From: JAJDXW01 sp965243335
Lineage (GTDB): Bacteria > Pseudomonadota > Gammaproteobacteria > HK1
DNA: 64,000 bases
Direction: 5' to 3'
Assembly: GCA_965243335.1 (NCBI GenBank)
Contig: OZ251545.1
Span: 2,976,001-3,040,000 of the forward strand
Positions 1 through 9,013 of this stretch are shown here, piece after piece. Under the pieces are notes generated by a model that was given only the letters and a program-made list of their open reading frames with translations, was not told where the DNA came from and did no database searches. Each line of letters begins with the position of its first letter. Position 1 is the stretch's first letter. The position numbers and the translations under genes were made by a program.

Positions 1-3000
1 TACGCCGTTCCGGTGTTCGCGGAAACGGACTTTGTCGACATCCTCCAAGGAGCCCTCCACCCGCTGCTCGTAGGCATCTTCGGCGTCCTTCGGGGACTCG
101 ATCATGCCGGGCGTGGCCACGACCAGGTCCACCATGGCCGCAGTGCCGCCGCCCCGGATGACGCGGTCGGCGCCGTTGGCCTCCACCTTCCCGGTCAGGC
201 CGACGATGACGCTGCCGCCGCCGGTCAGATACACCGCCGCCGCGCCGCCCGCGCCGCCCTTCACCTCGCCGTCGACGTACGCCAGCGCCGGGCCCGGGTC
301 GTTCACCTTGATCGCAACGCCCGAGGAGCCCGCGTGCACCTTGCCTCCTTTCTCAATGATGACCGCGCCCCCGCCCGACAGATGCACCGCCGCGTCCGTC
401 CCCCCGATCACCGTGCCCGCTACGGTCACGAGCTGATTGAGCAGGGGAACCGCATCCGCACCCTCGCCGTGCATCACCGGCACGAGCTCATCAGCTCTGT
501 TTCCGTCTGACTCGCTGTACCCGGGCGTGTACTTCCTGGCCAACCTCAGGCCCGGCCTCGCGTTCGCCACGTAGATGCCCGCCATGCTGCCGGTGACGGT
601 CTCGTTCCTGGCCACGGGGACACGGATGGCGCCGTTGTCGTTGGGTTCGGTGATGCGGATGCCGTATACGTTCGGCGCCATCCCCGGATCGCCCGTTCCC
701 GGATCGCCCGTTCCCGGATCACCCGTTCCCGGATCGCCCGTTCCCGGATCGCCCGTTCCCGGATCGCCCGTCCCCGGCTCGCCCGTTCCCGGATCGCCCG
801 TCCCCGGATCGCCCGTCCCCGGATCGCCCGTCCCCGGATCGCCCGTTCCCGGATCGCCCGTCCCCGGATCGCCCGTTCCCGGATCACCCGTCCCCGGATC
901 GCCCGTTCCCGGATCACCCGTTCCCGGATCGCCCGTCCCCGGCTCGCCCGTCCCCGGATCCGTCCCGGGGTCTGTTCCCGGGTCCGTCGGACCCGATGGC
1001 GTGGGCGCGCACACGCCGTCATCGCCGCGGGTCTGGCCCTCGGGGCACGGCGGCAAGGGAACCCCGCTGGTGTCCAGCAGGCCGTCGGCGGTGACCGGCA
1101 GCGGCATGGAGTAGCCGGTGGGCACGCCGTTCCGATCCTCGCGGAGACGGGCGCTTCCGACACCCGCGAGGGAGCCGTCCACCCGAGCGGTCGCCGCTTC
1201 GGCGGAAGCCCGGTACATGCCGTCGGTGACCAGGGTCAGGGCCACCGTCGCCGCGCCGCCGCCGCCCCGGATGGCGCGGGCGGCGCCGTTGGCCTCCACC
1301 TTCCCGGTCAGGCCGACGATGACGCTGCCGCCGCCGGTGAGATGCATCGCCGCGGCGCCGCCCGCGCCGCCCTTCACTTCGCCTTCGACGTACACCAGCG
1401 CCGGGCCCGGGTCGTTCACCAGAATGCCCACGCCCGAGGAGCCGGCATGCACCTCGCCCCCTTCCTCGACGATGACGGCGCCGCCGCCGTTCAGATGCAC
1501 CGCCGCGCCCGTCCCCCCGGTCACCGTGCCCGCTACGGTCACGAGCTGATTGAGCAGGGGAACCGCGTCCGCGCCCTCGCCGTGCGTCACCGCCACGAGG
1601 TCGTCGGCGGTAGCGCCATCGTCCATGCTGAAGCCGTAGGTGTACTTCCTGGCCAGCATCAGACCCTCGCCCGCGTTGGCGACGTAGACGCCGTCCCTGG
1701 CGCCGGTCACGCTCGCGCCGTCGCCCACCGTGACGGAGATGGCGCCGTTGTTGTCGTTGGGCGTCGCGTAGTAGGCGCGGATGCCGTCGCCGCGCGAAGC
1801 GATGGAGCCGCCGGTCATGGCGACGTCGATGTTCCCGACGTGGTAGCGGTTCAGCAGCGCCCGCACCGCCGTCTCGTAGGCGTTGGAGAAGTTCGCCTCC
1901 GTATCGTCCAGCGCGGCGGTCAGCCCGGCGCTGTCGCCGGTGGACAACGCCGCCAGCACCGCCTGCTCCTTGTCCGACAAGCCCTGGCTCAGCAGGTTGC
2001 GCAGCAGGCCTCTGCGTCCGGCGTTGTCCACCCGCAGATACGTCACGATCTCCGCGTCCGTCACGTCGGCCAGGCTCGTGGCGCCGCTGCCGCCGACGGC
2101 GGTCCAGATCGCCGACGCGATGGCGAGCTCCTGGTTCCCGAACAGCGCCCGGAACTGCTCGACGTAGGCGTTGTCGGCGGCGGTGGCGCCGGTCGGCACG
2201 GCCGACAACTGCGCCGTCCTGTCGATCGCGCCCGGGTCGTCGCCCTCCGCCACCTGCGTCGCCACCGCGAGCCAGTCCATGACCTGGGCCTCGATGCCCG
2301 CCGCCCCGTCATAGAGGCCGCCGGTGGCCGTGCTGGCCGCCGCCTTCCGGGCGAAGTCAGGCACGTCGACGGCGCTCGTCACGGAGAAGCGGCCGTTGTC
2401 GTCCTGGGAGACCATGGCCCGCTCGTCCGGATCATCCCCGTGCGAGAACGTGCCCGTCCAGTCGACGTCGATCACCGGCTGGTCCGCCGCCTGGCGCGCC
2501 ACAACCGGATCGTCGGTGCTGTGCTGGACCGCCTGGGCATGGACGCCCTTGCGGCCCAGGATGGCGCCGTTCTGTTCGATGGTCATCTGGGGGCTGCCCG
2601 AGTAGCTCCCCAGCTCCGCGAAAATGCCGGCTTGGTTCCTGGATATGGCCGATTTGGTGGTCATGTCGCCGGCGGCGATGGTGACGCTGACGTCGCCGTC
2701 GCCGCGGTTGCCGGCCCAGACGGCCGGCTGGCCCGTGGCGGTGGTTCGCACCGTGCCGCCCATGATGGAGACGCTCACGAGGTGGCTATTGCTTGCCGCG
2801 TTCTGGGCGAGGATGGCGGACTGGGCCGAGCTCCGCACCGTGCCGCCGCGGTTGGTGACGGAAACGGCGCCGGAACCCAGCCTGGAAACGAAGATGGCCT
2901 GCCGGCTCGCCGTGATGTCGGCGGCGTTGTCGATGGTGACAGTGCCGCTATAGCCGGACCGGTCCTGGACGTAGATGCCGTAGAAGTTCCCCGTCGTGGC

Positions 3001-4098
3001 GGGCGTGATCGAGCCGCCGGTGGTGGTGATGGAGACGTCGCCCGCGGTGGCCGAGCTCCCCGACTTGCGGACGTGGATGCCATGACTCGCCGACGACGTG
3101 ATGGTGGGGCCGGTCTGGGTCGGGGCGCTCGCGGCCGTGCCCTGGATGGTGACGGCGCCCGTGCCCCGGCTCTCCATGTAGATGCCCTGCCCCGGCGTCG
3201 TGATCGTGCCGCCGGTCGCCGTGAGGGTCATGGCGGCGCCATTGTTGCCGGCTTCCATCCGGATGCCCTGCTGATTCGCGTTCGTCACCGTGACGGCGCC
3301 GCTGCTGGTGACGATCAAGGGGCCCGTGCCGTCCGCCCGCACCCAGACGCCATGGTTCAACGCGTTGACGGCGCCGCTGTGCGTGACGGTCGTGGTTCCG
3401 GGGCCGTCATGCTTGACGTCCAGGCCCTCATAGCTGGCGTAGACCGTGCCGGCGTTCGTGACCGTGACGGCGCCGCCGCTGCCGCTGCTTCGGACATAGA
3501 TGCCGTGCTGGCGCATCCGGGAGGACGAGGTTCCCATGGTCACCTGGCTCCCGACGTCCACTGTGGCCGTGCCGCTGCCGTCCTGAAGTATCCGGATGCC
3601 GCGGCTGGCGTTGCCGCTGCCGGTGTCGTCCACGATGTTGATGGCGCCCGATGTGCCGGCATAGATGGCATAGTTGCCGGTCTGGGAGTTGTCGCTGGCG
3701 TCTATGTCGATGCCCGGCCAGTGGGCTTCCCCCGTGATCACGGTCGCCGTCCCGCCTGTGCCGGTGCCACCCGGGACGCGGATGGTGAGGCTGGCGTTGC
3801 TATCTACCACGCGGCGGATCGAGGTGGGGTACGCCGCGTTGGTGCAGCTGAAATCTTGGCTGGACGATACGGTTCCGCTATTCGCGCACCCCCACGCCGC
3901 CCCCGGCGCCAGCAGCAGCGCCGCCGCCGCGAGCAGGGAGGCGGCCAGGGCGGCGCCCAGCGCGCCGGAAACGGGCGTTCCCGCGCCCGCCGCTTCCCCC
4001 GCCTTCGTTCGGGAGGACGGGCCGGAGAAGGAGGCGGGCCCTGAGCGGCCGGCGGGGCCGGGCCTCCTGCCCGCCGCTTCCGGAAGCCGGGCCTTCAT
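1..4098 (-). CDS. Large autotransporter/adhesin-like surface protein (3' end outside window)
   Basis: The minus frame is open from ATG 4098 to the window edge (at least 1,366 residues), with a GGGAGG ribosome site about 6 nt before the ATG. An unusually long N-terminus of about 45 residues precedes an Ala/Leu-rich hydrophobic segment (about residues 46-62), like the extended signal peptides of type V secreted proteins. Residues 65-570 are short beta-strand repeats rich in G, T, V and I (patterns such as GTVTI, GIYV), as in parallel beta-helix passengers. Residues about 600-750 look alpha-helical. A module rich in GGGAVIV-like strands follows, then an 18-unit GTGDP linker, then a second copy of the module. 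No beta-barrel is visible because the C-terminus is cut off. Exported surface location is an inference; the ligand is unknown. Opposite-strand frames here are shadows. Confidence 0.8.
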   Translation of the reverse strand, partial: MKARLPEAAGRRPGPAGRSGPASFSGPSSRTKAGEAAGAGTPVSGALGAALAASLLAAAALLLAPGAAWGCANSGTVSSSQDFSCTNAAYPTSIRRVVDSNASLTIRVPGGTGTGGTATVITGEAHWPGIDIDASDNSQTGNYAIYAGTSGAINIVDDTGSGNASRGIRILQDGSGTATVDVGSQVTMGTSSSRMRQHGIYVRSSGSGGAVTVTNAGTVYASYEGLDVKHDGPGTTTVTHSGAVNALNHGVWVRADGTGPLIVTSSGAVTVTNANQQGIRMEAGNNGAAMTLTATGGTITTPGQGIYMESRGTGAVTIQGTAASAPTQTGPTITSSASHGIHVRKSGSSATAGDVSITTTGGSITPATTGNFYGIYVQDRSGYSGTVTIDNAADITASRQAIFVSRLGSGAVSVTNRGGTVRSSAQSAILAQNAASNSHLVSVSIMGGTVRTTATGQPAVWAGNRGDGDVSVTIAAGDMTTKSAISRNQAGIFAELGSYSGSPQMTIEQNGAILGRKGVHAQAVQHSTDDPVVARQAADQPVIDVDWTGTFSHGDDPDERAMVSQDDNGRFSVTSAVDVPDFARKAAASTATGGLYDGAAGIEAQVMDWLAVATQVAEGDDPGAIDRTAQLSAVPTGATAADNAYVEQFRALFGNQELAIASAIWTAVGGSGATSLADVTDAEIVTYLRVDNAGRRGLLRNLLSQGLSDKEQAVLAALSTGDSAGLTAALDDTEANFSNAYETAVRALLNRYHVGNIDVAMTGGSIASRGDGIRAYYATPNDNNGAISVTVGDGASVTGARDGVYVANAGEGLMLARKYTYGFSMDDGATADDLVAVTHGEGADAVPLLNQLVTVAGTVTGGTGAAVHLNGGGAVIVEEGGEVHAGSSGVGILVNDPGPALVYVEGEVKGGAGGAAAMHLTGGGSVIVGLTGKVEANGAARAIRGGGGAATVALTLVTDGMYRASAEAATARVDGSLAGVGSARLREDRNGVPTGYSMPLPVTADGLLDTSGVPLPPCPEGQTRGDDGVCAPTPSGPTDPGTDPGTDPGTGEPGTGDPGTGDPGTGDPGTGDPGTGDPGTGDPGTGDPGTGDPGTGDPGTGDPGTGEPGTGDPGTGDPGTGDPGTGDPGTGDPGTGDPGMAPNVYGIRITEPNDNGAIRVPVARNETVTGSMAGIYVANARPGLRLARKYTPGYSESDGNRADELVPVMHGEGADAVPLLNQLVTVAGTVIGGTDAAVHLSGGGAVIIEKGGKVHAGSSGVAIKVNDPGPALAYVDGEVKGGAGGAAAVYLTGGGSVIVGLTGKVEANGADRVIRGGGTAAMVDLVVATPGMIESPKDAEDAYEQRVEGSLEDVDKVRFREHRNGV
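10..670 (-). repeat. Module B: second copy of duplicated adhesin domain
   Basis: This stretch matches about 1123-1783 at a constant offset of about 1,113 bp. Both copies encode NDNGAI, YVANA, LARKYT, LLNQLVTVAGTV, VNDPGPAL and GLTGKVEANGA in the same order. The copies have diverged at scattered positions, so the duplication is not recent. The boundaries given are approximate. Confidence 0.85.
686..955 (-). repeat. 18 x 15-bp minisatellite coding for GTGDP/GTGEP
   Basis: Eighteen consecutive 15-bp units (plus-strand form GGATCGCCCGTTCCC, varying mainly at two positions) encode GTGDP, with two GTGEP units, in the minus-strand surface protein. Three shorter GTDP units adjoin it. Fifteen is a multiple of three, so gain or loss of a unit changes linker length without a frameshift. 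It separates two homologous modules and probably forms a flexible stalk. Confidence 0.95.
1123..1783 (-). repeat. Module A: first copy of duplicated adhesin domain
   Basis: Partner of the copy at about 10-670. It lies on the N-terminal side of the GTGDP linker in protein order, directly after the helical segment. Shared strand motifs include NDNGAI, LLNQLVTVAGTV and GLTGKVEANGA. The offset of about 371 codons includes the linker. Confidence 0.85.
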
Positions 4099-4125
4099 TT
4101 CAGACCTCCCTGCACGGGCGCGTGC

Positions 4126-4142
4126 GGGGGGGGGGGGGGGGG
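4126..4142. repeat. 17-base G homopolymer in adhesin leader
   Basis: Seventeen consecutive G on the plus strand (C on the coding strand), ending 27 bp before the adhesin ATG and 15 bp before its ribosome site. It is by far the longest mononucleotide run in the window. Such tracts upstream of surface genes are classic slipped-strand phase-variation sites; an assembly length error is also possible. Confidence 0.9.
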
Positions 4143-4235
4143 AAATTCTGCGGTCAGTGCTTCCGGCCATCCTCGGAATCCTCCTCGAATCCGCCCGACT
4201 CGGGCCATTCGCGCCGCTGGGCGACGCCTTCCCGA

Positions 4236-4265
4236 ATTATCGTATACGCCCAACCTTGCGTTCAA
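4236..4265 (-). promoter_or_regulatory. Putative sigma70 promoter of the adhesin gene
   Basis: On the minus strand TTGAAC (4265-4260) and GATAAT (4241-4236) are separated by 18 bp, a good sigma70 match in otherwise GC-rich DNA. It lies about 140 bp before the adhesin ATG, so the leader would contain the C17 tract. Confidence 0.5.
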
Positions 4266-4329
4266 GAGGGAGGATCGAGGAGGCATGTGTGCGGTCGGGT
4301 TTTCGCCGGGCACGCCTCATCGCAGGGGC

Positions 4330-4500
4330 TCCTGGGAACGCGGGCGTCCCGCCCGCATTTTCGTTCACGGGCGCCTCACTTCGGTCCGCTGCGGACGGGG
4401 CGCCCGCGTTCCCAGGACGCTTGGATTCCCGCTACCCGCTTTCGCGGGCACAAGCTTCGCGGGAATGACGAAGGTGGGCGGGACACAAGCGTTCCCAGGA
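4330..4500. repeat. Composite interspersed repeat, site 1
   Basis: Inverted ends TCCTGGGAACGC (from 4330) and GCGTTCCCAGGA (to 4417) enclose GC-rich arms. A palindromic block follows, starting GGATTCCCGC and ending GCGGGAATGAC (4423-4469), enlarged here by an inner inverted segment. A further half ending GTTCCCAGGA closes at 4500. The same parts recur at 9720, 33318 and 49577. No ORF is carried. I saw no gene in the rest of 4143-4655. Confidence 0.85.
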
Positions 4501-4655
4501 CGCCCACGCCCCCACGGACGTCGACGCCCCGACGAACGAGGCAACGGACGACACGCATCCCCCCACCGCCGCCATCCCGACGATCGCCGCCCGGTCCCGG
4601 ATGACCGTCCTCCTCTGCTTTCCGGGAGGACGAGGGCTCGTCCGGTCCGGCCACG

Positions 4656-6203
4656 TCAGGCGCGCTCTGCCGCGAAGGCGGCGACGTTGCGCTCCTCACG
4701 GCTGAACTCCACCCCGACCAGGTGGATCGGCTGCCCGAGACGGCGGTACTTGTCGGCGTAATCCCTTTCCTTGAGCTGCGCCATCGCGCTCCCCTCCGGC
4801 GCCTTCCCCACCATCTTGAACTCGAACAGGTAGACCTGATCGTTGAACAGCACCGCCATGTCCAGCCGCCCGCGGCTGGTACTGTCCTCCACCCGCACGT
4901 CCAGCCCCGCGGCCGCGAACCAGGAGTAGAACACGCTCGCGTAGTACCCCTCGTAGCGGGCGACGTCGTTCTTCACGTGCCACTGGTACGGGATCCCGGC
5001 GAAGAACGAACGGAACAGCGCCTCCAGCCCCTCGAAGTCGTTCGCGGCGAGCAGTTGGCGCAGTGGCCCGCCCTCCGCCATACGCCGCGAGGACTCCGGC
5101 AGCAGGGCGTGCAACAGGTGTTCGTTCAGGCTCTGGCGCACCTCGTGGTTCGGATAGTCCAGCCGGTAGCGGGTCCGGCCGCCGCACTCCTCCACGTCCC
5201 GGATGGTCAGGTAGCCGGTCTGGAACAGCAGCGCCTCCGTCGCCATCTCGTCCACGTCGAAGGTGGACAGCAGCGCGTCGGTCCCGATCATCCCGTCCAG
5301 CTCCGGGGAGGCCACGCCGCGGCGCAGCAGGGTGTCGATGAGGAACCTCGGGGTCCCGGTCTCGAACCAGTGCGCCCTGAACTCGCGCTGCCGGAACAGC
5401 AGCAGGATGTCGAAGGGGTTGTAGACCTTCTCCCCGCCCCGCCAGCCGTAGCCGTTGTACCAGCGGCGGATCTCGTCGCGGTCCAGCCCCGGCAGCTCCG
5501 GCGCGAACACGGTGTCCAGGTCCGCGTCGGTGTAGCCGCAGATGGCGGAGTACGCCGGGTCCATAGTGACGTCGACGAGGTTGTTCAGGCCGGAGAAGAT
5601 GCCCACCTTGGAGAACTTGCTCACCCCGGTGAGCAAGGTGAACTTCACGTGCGCGTCGCTGAACTTGATGGCCGAGTACAGCCCCCGCAGGGCGTCGCGG
5701 TTGGCGCGGGCCAGCTCCGGCGTTCCCAGGGCGTCCAGGATGGGCTTGTCGTACTCGTCGACCAGCACCGCCACCCGTTGCCCGCTACGCTCGTGCAGCG
5801 TTTCGAGCAGGTGGCCGAAGCGTTCCGGGCCGGCGGGGTACGGCGCGCCGACGCCCGCGCGCCGTTCCATGGCGTCCAGTTGCGCCGCCAGATTCAGGTC
5901 GAGATGGCCGGACTCGGTGAAGTTCCGTCCGCTGAAGTCGAGCCGCACGACGGGACGGCGCACCGACCAGTCCCAGCGGTCGTGAACGTAAAGCCCCTCG
6001 AACAGCGGCTCGTTGCCCTCGAACAGCTCCTTCAGGGTGTCCACGAACAGGCTCTTGCCGAAGCGACGCGGGCGGGACAGGAAGTAGTGCTTGCCTTCGT
6101 CCACAAGACGGCAGGCGTAGGCCGTCTTGTCCACGTAGTAGCACCCCTCCTCCCGGATCTCCCGGAAGGTCTGGATACCGATGGGCAGCTTGCGCTTCAT
6201 CAT
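4656..6203 (-). CDS. AAA-ATPase-like / PD-(D/E)XK nuclease family protein (DUF1703 type)
   Basis: 515 residues from ATG 6203 (a second ATG is the next codon). The N-terminus has the family signature: IGIQTFREIREEG, YYVDKT, a P-loop-like RPRRFGKS near residue 50, and VLVDEYDKP near 155. The C-terminus carries a PD-(D/E)XK-like core, GRLDMAV followed by YLFEFKM, in the last 75 residues. Proteins of this build are common, often multicopy, in host-associated and environmental bacteria. Their biochemical role is not established; a nucleic-acid role is inferred from the fold. It stands alone between a repeat cluster and an ABC ATPase gene, with no operon partner. Confidence 0.85.
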   Translation of the reverse strand: MMKRKLPIGIQTFREIREEGCYYVDKTAYACRLVDEGKHYFLSRPRRFGKSLFVDTLKELFEGNEPLFEGLYVHDRWDWSVRRPVVRLDFSGRNFTESGHLDLNLAAQLDAMERRAGVGAPYPAGPERFGHLLETLHERSGQRVAVLVDEYDKPILDALGTPELARANRDALRGLYSAIKFSDAHVKFTLLTGVSKFSKVGIFSGLNNLVDVTMDPAYSAICGYTDADLDTVFAPELPGLDRDEIRRWYNGYGWRGGEKVYNPFDILLLFRQREFRAHWFETGTPRFLIDTLLRRGVASPELDGMIGTDALLSTFDVDEMATEALLFQTGYLTIRDVEECGGRTRYRLDYPNHEVRQSLNEHLLHALLPESSRRMAEGGPLRQLLAANDFEGLEALFRSFFAGIPYQWHVKNDVARYEGYYASVFYSWFAAAGLDVRVEDSTSRGRLDMAVLFNDQVYLFEFKMVGKAPEGSAMAQLKERDYADKYRRLGQPIHLVGVEFSREERNVAAFAAERA

Positions 6204-6521
6204 GGGCGCACCATACCCCCGGTCCCGGGCGCGGTCAAAGCCGGCGGTCCACGCCGTCGCGCCTGCCCCCGAAAAGAGCGCGCGGGCCATCGGACCCGCG
6301 CGCCCATACCCGACTTCGCGGCGCGCGCCGGGCGGCGCCCTTGCCGGTCTCCGTCCCCGTCCTTTCGCGCGGCGCGGCCATCGTCCCTTCCTCCATTCCG
6401 GCCCTGCGCGGGCGTTGCACCCGACGAATTCCACCCGTTCGTTGCCGAAACGGGTTGACCGTTCCGCCGGTTCGAACGACGATTGCCCCCGTGGCGGCAA
6501 GCGGCGCGGGGCAGTGTGAAA
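6204..6521. other. Intergenic, divergent promoter region
   Basis: No convincing ORF. It separates the divergent nuclease-like gene and the ABC ATPase gene, so it should hold both promoters. A TTGACC at 6455-6460 faces the ABC gene, but no good -10 hexamer follows. No repeat was seen. Confidence 0.5.
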
Positions 6522-8150
6522 ATGGCGCGGCCACTCCTCTCCATCGCCGATCTGGAGGTGCGCTTTGGCGCCGGCGGCGAGGTCGTCGAGGCGGTCCGCG
6601 GCGTCTCCCTCGAGGTGGGCCGGGGCGAGTCGGTCGCCCTCGTCGGCGAGAGCGGGTCGGGCAAGTCGGTGACCGCCCTCTCCGTCCTCCGGCTCCTCCC
6701 CTACCCCCAGGCCTGGCATCCCGCGGGAAGCATCGGGTTCGACGGCGAATCGCTCCTCGACGCGCCCCCGGCCGCGATGCGCTCGCTCCGGGGCCGGCGC
6801 ATCGCGATGATCTTCCAGGAGCCGATGACCTCGCTGAACCCGCTCCACACCGTGGAGAAGCAGGTCCGCGAAGCGCTCCGGCTCCACCAGCGGATCGGGG
6901 CCGCGGCGGCCCGCGAACGGGTCCTGGAGCTGCTCCGGCTCGTGCGCCTCCGCGACGCGGAGCTCCGGCTCTCCGCCTACCCGCACCAGCTCTCCGGCGG
7001 CCAGCGCCAGCGGGTCATGATCGCGATGGCCCTCGCGAACGACCCCGACCTCCTGATCGCCGACGAGCCGACCACCGCCCTCGACGTGACCATCCAGGCC
7101 CGGATCCTGGCGCTGCTGCGCGAGCTGCGGGAGCGGCTCGGGATGGCCCTCCTCCTCATCACCCACGACCTCGGGATCGTGCGCCGGATGGCGGACCGGG
7201 TCTACGTCATGAGCGGCGGGCGCATCGTCGAGTCCGGGCGGACCGGCCGGGTGTTCGGCGCGCCGGAGCATCCGTGCACCCGCCGCCTCCTCGCGGCCAC
7301 GCCGGGGGGAGAGGCCGGCCCCGCCCCGCCGGAGGCCGGCCGCGCGATCGAGGTCGAGGCGGTCCGGGTGTGGTTCCCCATCCGGCGCGGGCTGCTGCGC
7401 CGGACCGTGGGCCACGTCCGGGCGGTGGACGGGGTCTCGCTCGGGGTGCGCGAAGGCGAGACGGTGGGGGTGGTGGGCGAGAGCGGGTCCGGGAAGACGA
7501 CCCTCGGGCTCGCCATGCTGAAGCTCCAGGCGAGCGAGGGCCGGATCGCGTTCCTCGGGCGGCCCATCGACGCGCTCCGCGCGCGCGCCCTCCGCCCCCT
7601 CCGGCGCGAGATGCAGATCGTGTTCCAGGACCCCTACGGCAGCCTGAGCCCGCGGATGTCGGTCGGCCAGATCGTCGAGGAAGGGCTCCGGGTGCACGGT
7701 CTCGGGGGCGGCGCGGCGGAGCGCGCGGGGCTCATCGAGGAGGCGCTCGGGGAGGTGGGGCTCGACCCCGGCGCGAGCCGCCGCTATCCGCACGAGCTGT
7801 CCGGGGGGCAGCGCCAGCGGGTCGCGATCGCCCGCGCGATCGTGCTCAGGCCGCGGTTCGTGGTCCTCGACGAGCCCACGTCCGCGCTCGACGTCTCGGT
7901 GCAGGCCCAGATCGTGAGCCTGCTCCGGTCACTCCAGGCGCGCCACCGGCTCGCCTACCTCTTCATCAGCCACGATCTCCGGGTCGTCCGGGCCATGAGC
8001 CACGAGGTGCTGGTGATGCGCGAGGGGACGATCGTGGAGCGGGGCTCCGCGGCCCGGATCTTCCGCGAGCCGCGCGAGCCGTACACCCGCGCCCTCGTCG
8101 CGGCCGCCTTCGACCTCGAGGCGGCCGGCGCGGACGTGGTCGGCGAGTAG
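6522..8150 (+). CDS. Peptide/nickel-type ABC transporter, fused double ATPase (YejF-like)
   Basis: 542 residues from ATG 6522 (in-frame GTG 6516 and ATG 6483 are alternatives). There are two complete nucleotide-binding domains in tandem: Walker A GESGSGKS (about residue 40) and GESGSGKT (about 320), each followed by a signature LSGGQRQRV and a DEPT Walker B with ALDV D-loop. The architecture is that of DppD-DppF fusions such as YejF and GsiA, which drive uptake of peptides, glutathione or similar. No permease or binding-protein gene lies next to it on either side, so its partners must be encoded elsewhere. The stop precedes the convergent SDR stop by 12 bp. Confidence 0.9.
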   Translation: MARPLLSIADLEVRFGAGGEVVEAVRGVSLEVGRGESVALVGESGSGKSVTALSVLRLLPYPQAWHPAGSIGFDGESLLDAPPAAMRSLRGRRIAMIFQEPMTSLNPLHTVEKQVREALRLHQRIGAAAARERVLELLRLVRLRDAELRLSAYPHQLSGGQRQRVMIAMALANDPDLLIADEPTTALDVTIQARILALLRELRERLGMALLLITHDLGIVRRMADRVYVMSGGRIVESGRTGRVFGAPEHPCTRRLLAATPGGEAGPAPPEAGRAIEVEAVRVWFPIRRGLLRRTVGHVRAVDGVSLGVREGETVGVVGESGSGKTTLGLAMLKLQASEGRIAFLGRPIDALRARALRPLRREMQIVFQDPYGSLSPRMSVGQIVEEGLRVHGLGGGAAERAGLIEEALGEVGLDPGASRRYPHELSGGQRQRVAIARAIVLRPRFVVLDEPTSALDVSVQAQIVSLLRSLQARHRLAYLFISHDLRVVRAMSHEVLVMREGTIVERGSAARIFREPREPYTRALVAAAFDLEAAGADVVGE

Positions 8151-8162
8151 GGGCGCGAGCCG

Positions 8163-8927
8163 TCAGCGGTTCCACCAGGGCAGGTCGGAGAACGCCCTGA
8201 GATCGACCTCGTGGGTCCAGGCGGAGCGGTGCTGGTGGGCGAGGTGGAAGTAGGTGTCGGCGATGGCGGACGGAAGGATCAGCCCGTCGTGCTCCATCCC
8301 CCGCTCCTCGCGGAGCTTCCGGAAGGCCTCCGGGCCGAGCATCCTGCCCAGCGTATCGGGGGCGTCCACCATGCCGTCGACGACGACGTGGACGACGTGG
8401 ACGCCCCTGGCGCCGTACTCCGCGTTGAGGGTCTGGCACAGCATCCGCCGGCCGGCCATGGCCGCGGCGTGCGAATGCTGCCCCGCGTTGCCGCGCATCG
8501 CGGCGGTGGACGCGGTCACCAGGATCACGCCCTTGCCGCGCTTCTCCATGTGCGGGCAGACGCTCGCGGCGGTGCGGAACAGCCCGAAGGTCGCCATGCG
8601 CCACCCGCGCTCGAACACCTTGTAGCTCGTATCGGCGAGCGCGCGGTCCCCGACCTGGGCCCCGAGGTTGTAGACCACCACCTCGATCGGGCCGACGTTC
8701 GCCTCCACGTCGGCCACCCGCTCCTCGATGCCGTCGGGCGCGACCGCGTTCAGCAGGAAGCCGGACGCGCTCCCCCCTTCGCGCTCGATGGCTTCGACGG
8801 AGCGGCGCAGGCCCTCTTCGTCGGTGCGCCGGCACAGCACCGCGTGGTATCCCTCGCGGGCGAAGCGGCCGGCGACGGTGCTGCCGATCCCCGCGCCGGC
8901 GCCGATGACGAGACAGACTGGCTTCAT
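8163..8927 (-). CDS. Short-chain dehydrogenase-fold protein with altered active site
   Basis: 254 residues from ATG 8927. The N-terminal VIGAGAGIGS matches the SDR dinucleotide loop, and a Rossmann pattern continues through VVVYNLGAQ (about 83-91) and VTAST with the catalytic-type Ser at 140. Where the family has Tyr-x-x-x-Lys, the aligned segment reads H-A-A-A-M (153-157), so the proton-relay Tyr and Lys appear replaced. It may bind NAD(P) without classical redox catalysis, or use other residues. Convergent with the ABC ATPase gene; the TPR gene lies 86 bp upstream on the same strand. Confidence 0.8.
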   Translation of the reverse strand: MKPVCLVIGAGAGIGSTVAGRFAREGYHAVLCRRTDEEGLRRSVEAIEREGGSASGFLLNAVAPDGIEERVADVEANVGPIEVVVYNLGAQVGDRALADTSYKVFERGWRMATFGLFRTAASVCPHMEKRGKGVILVTASTAAMRGNAGQHSHAAAMAGRRMLCQTLNAEYGARGVHVVHVVVDGMVDAPDTLGRMLGPEAFRKLREERGMEHDGLILPSAIADTYFHLAHQHRSAWTHEVDLRAFSDLPWWNR

Positions 8928-9013
8928 GGAACTATGGCTCCCGTTGGGTTGACGTTCATGGACGGACGAAGCCCGCCGGCCCCGCCCGGTGATCCCGGCC
9001 CCGCCCGGCCCGG

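Noticed and set aside
575..1114. Plus-strand GSPVP-repeat protein
   Set aside because: Same minisatellite read on the wrong strand. The minus-strand GTGDP reading is embedded in a long open frame with homologous domains on both sides.
1342..4044. Long plus-strand ORF (900 codons) across the adhesin region
   Set aside because: It is an Arg/Ala/His-rich shadow. The minus frame through the same DNA gives a coherent signal peptide, beta-helix patterns and duplicated modules, and has a ribosome site.
4330..4500. CRISPR array
   Set aside because: The repeats are inverted and of unequal spacing, without a constant repeat-spacer pattern or cas genes.
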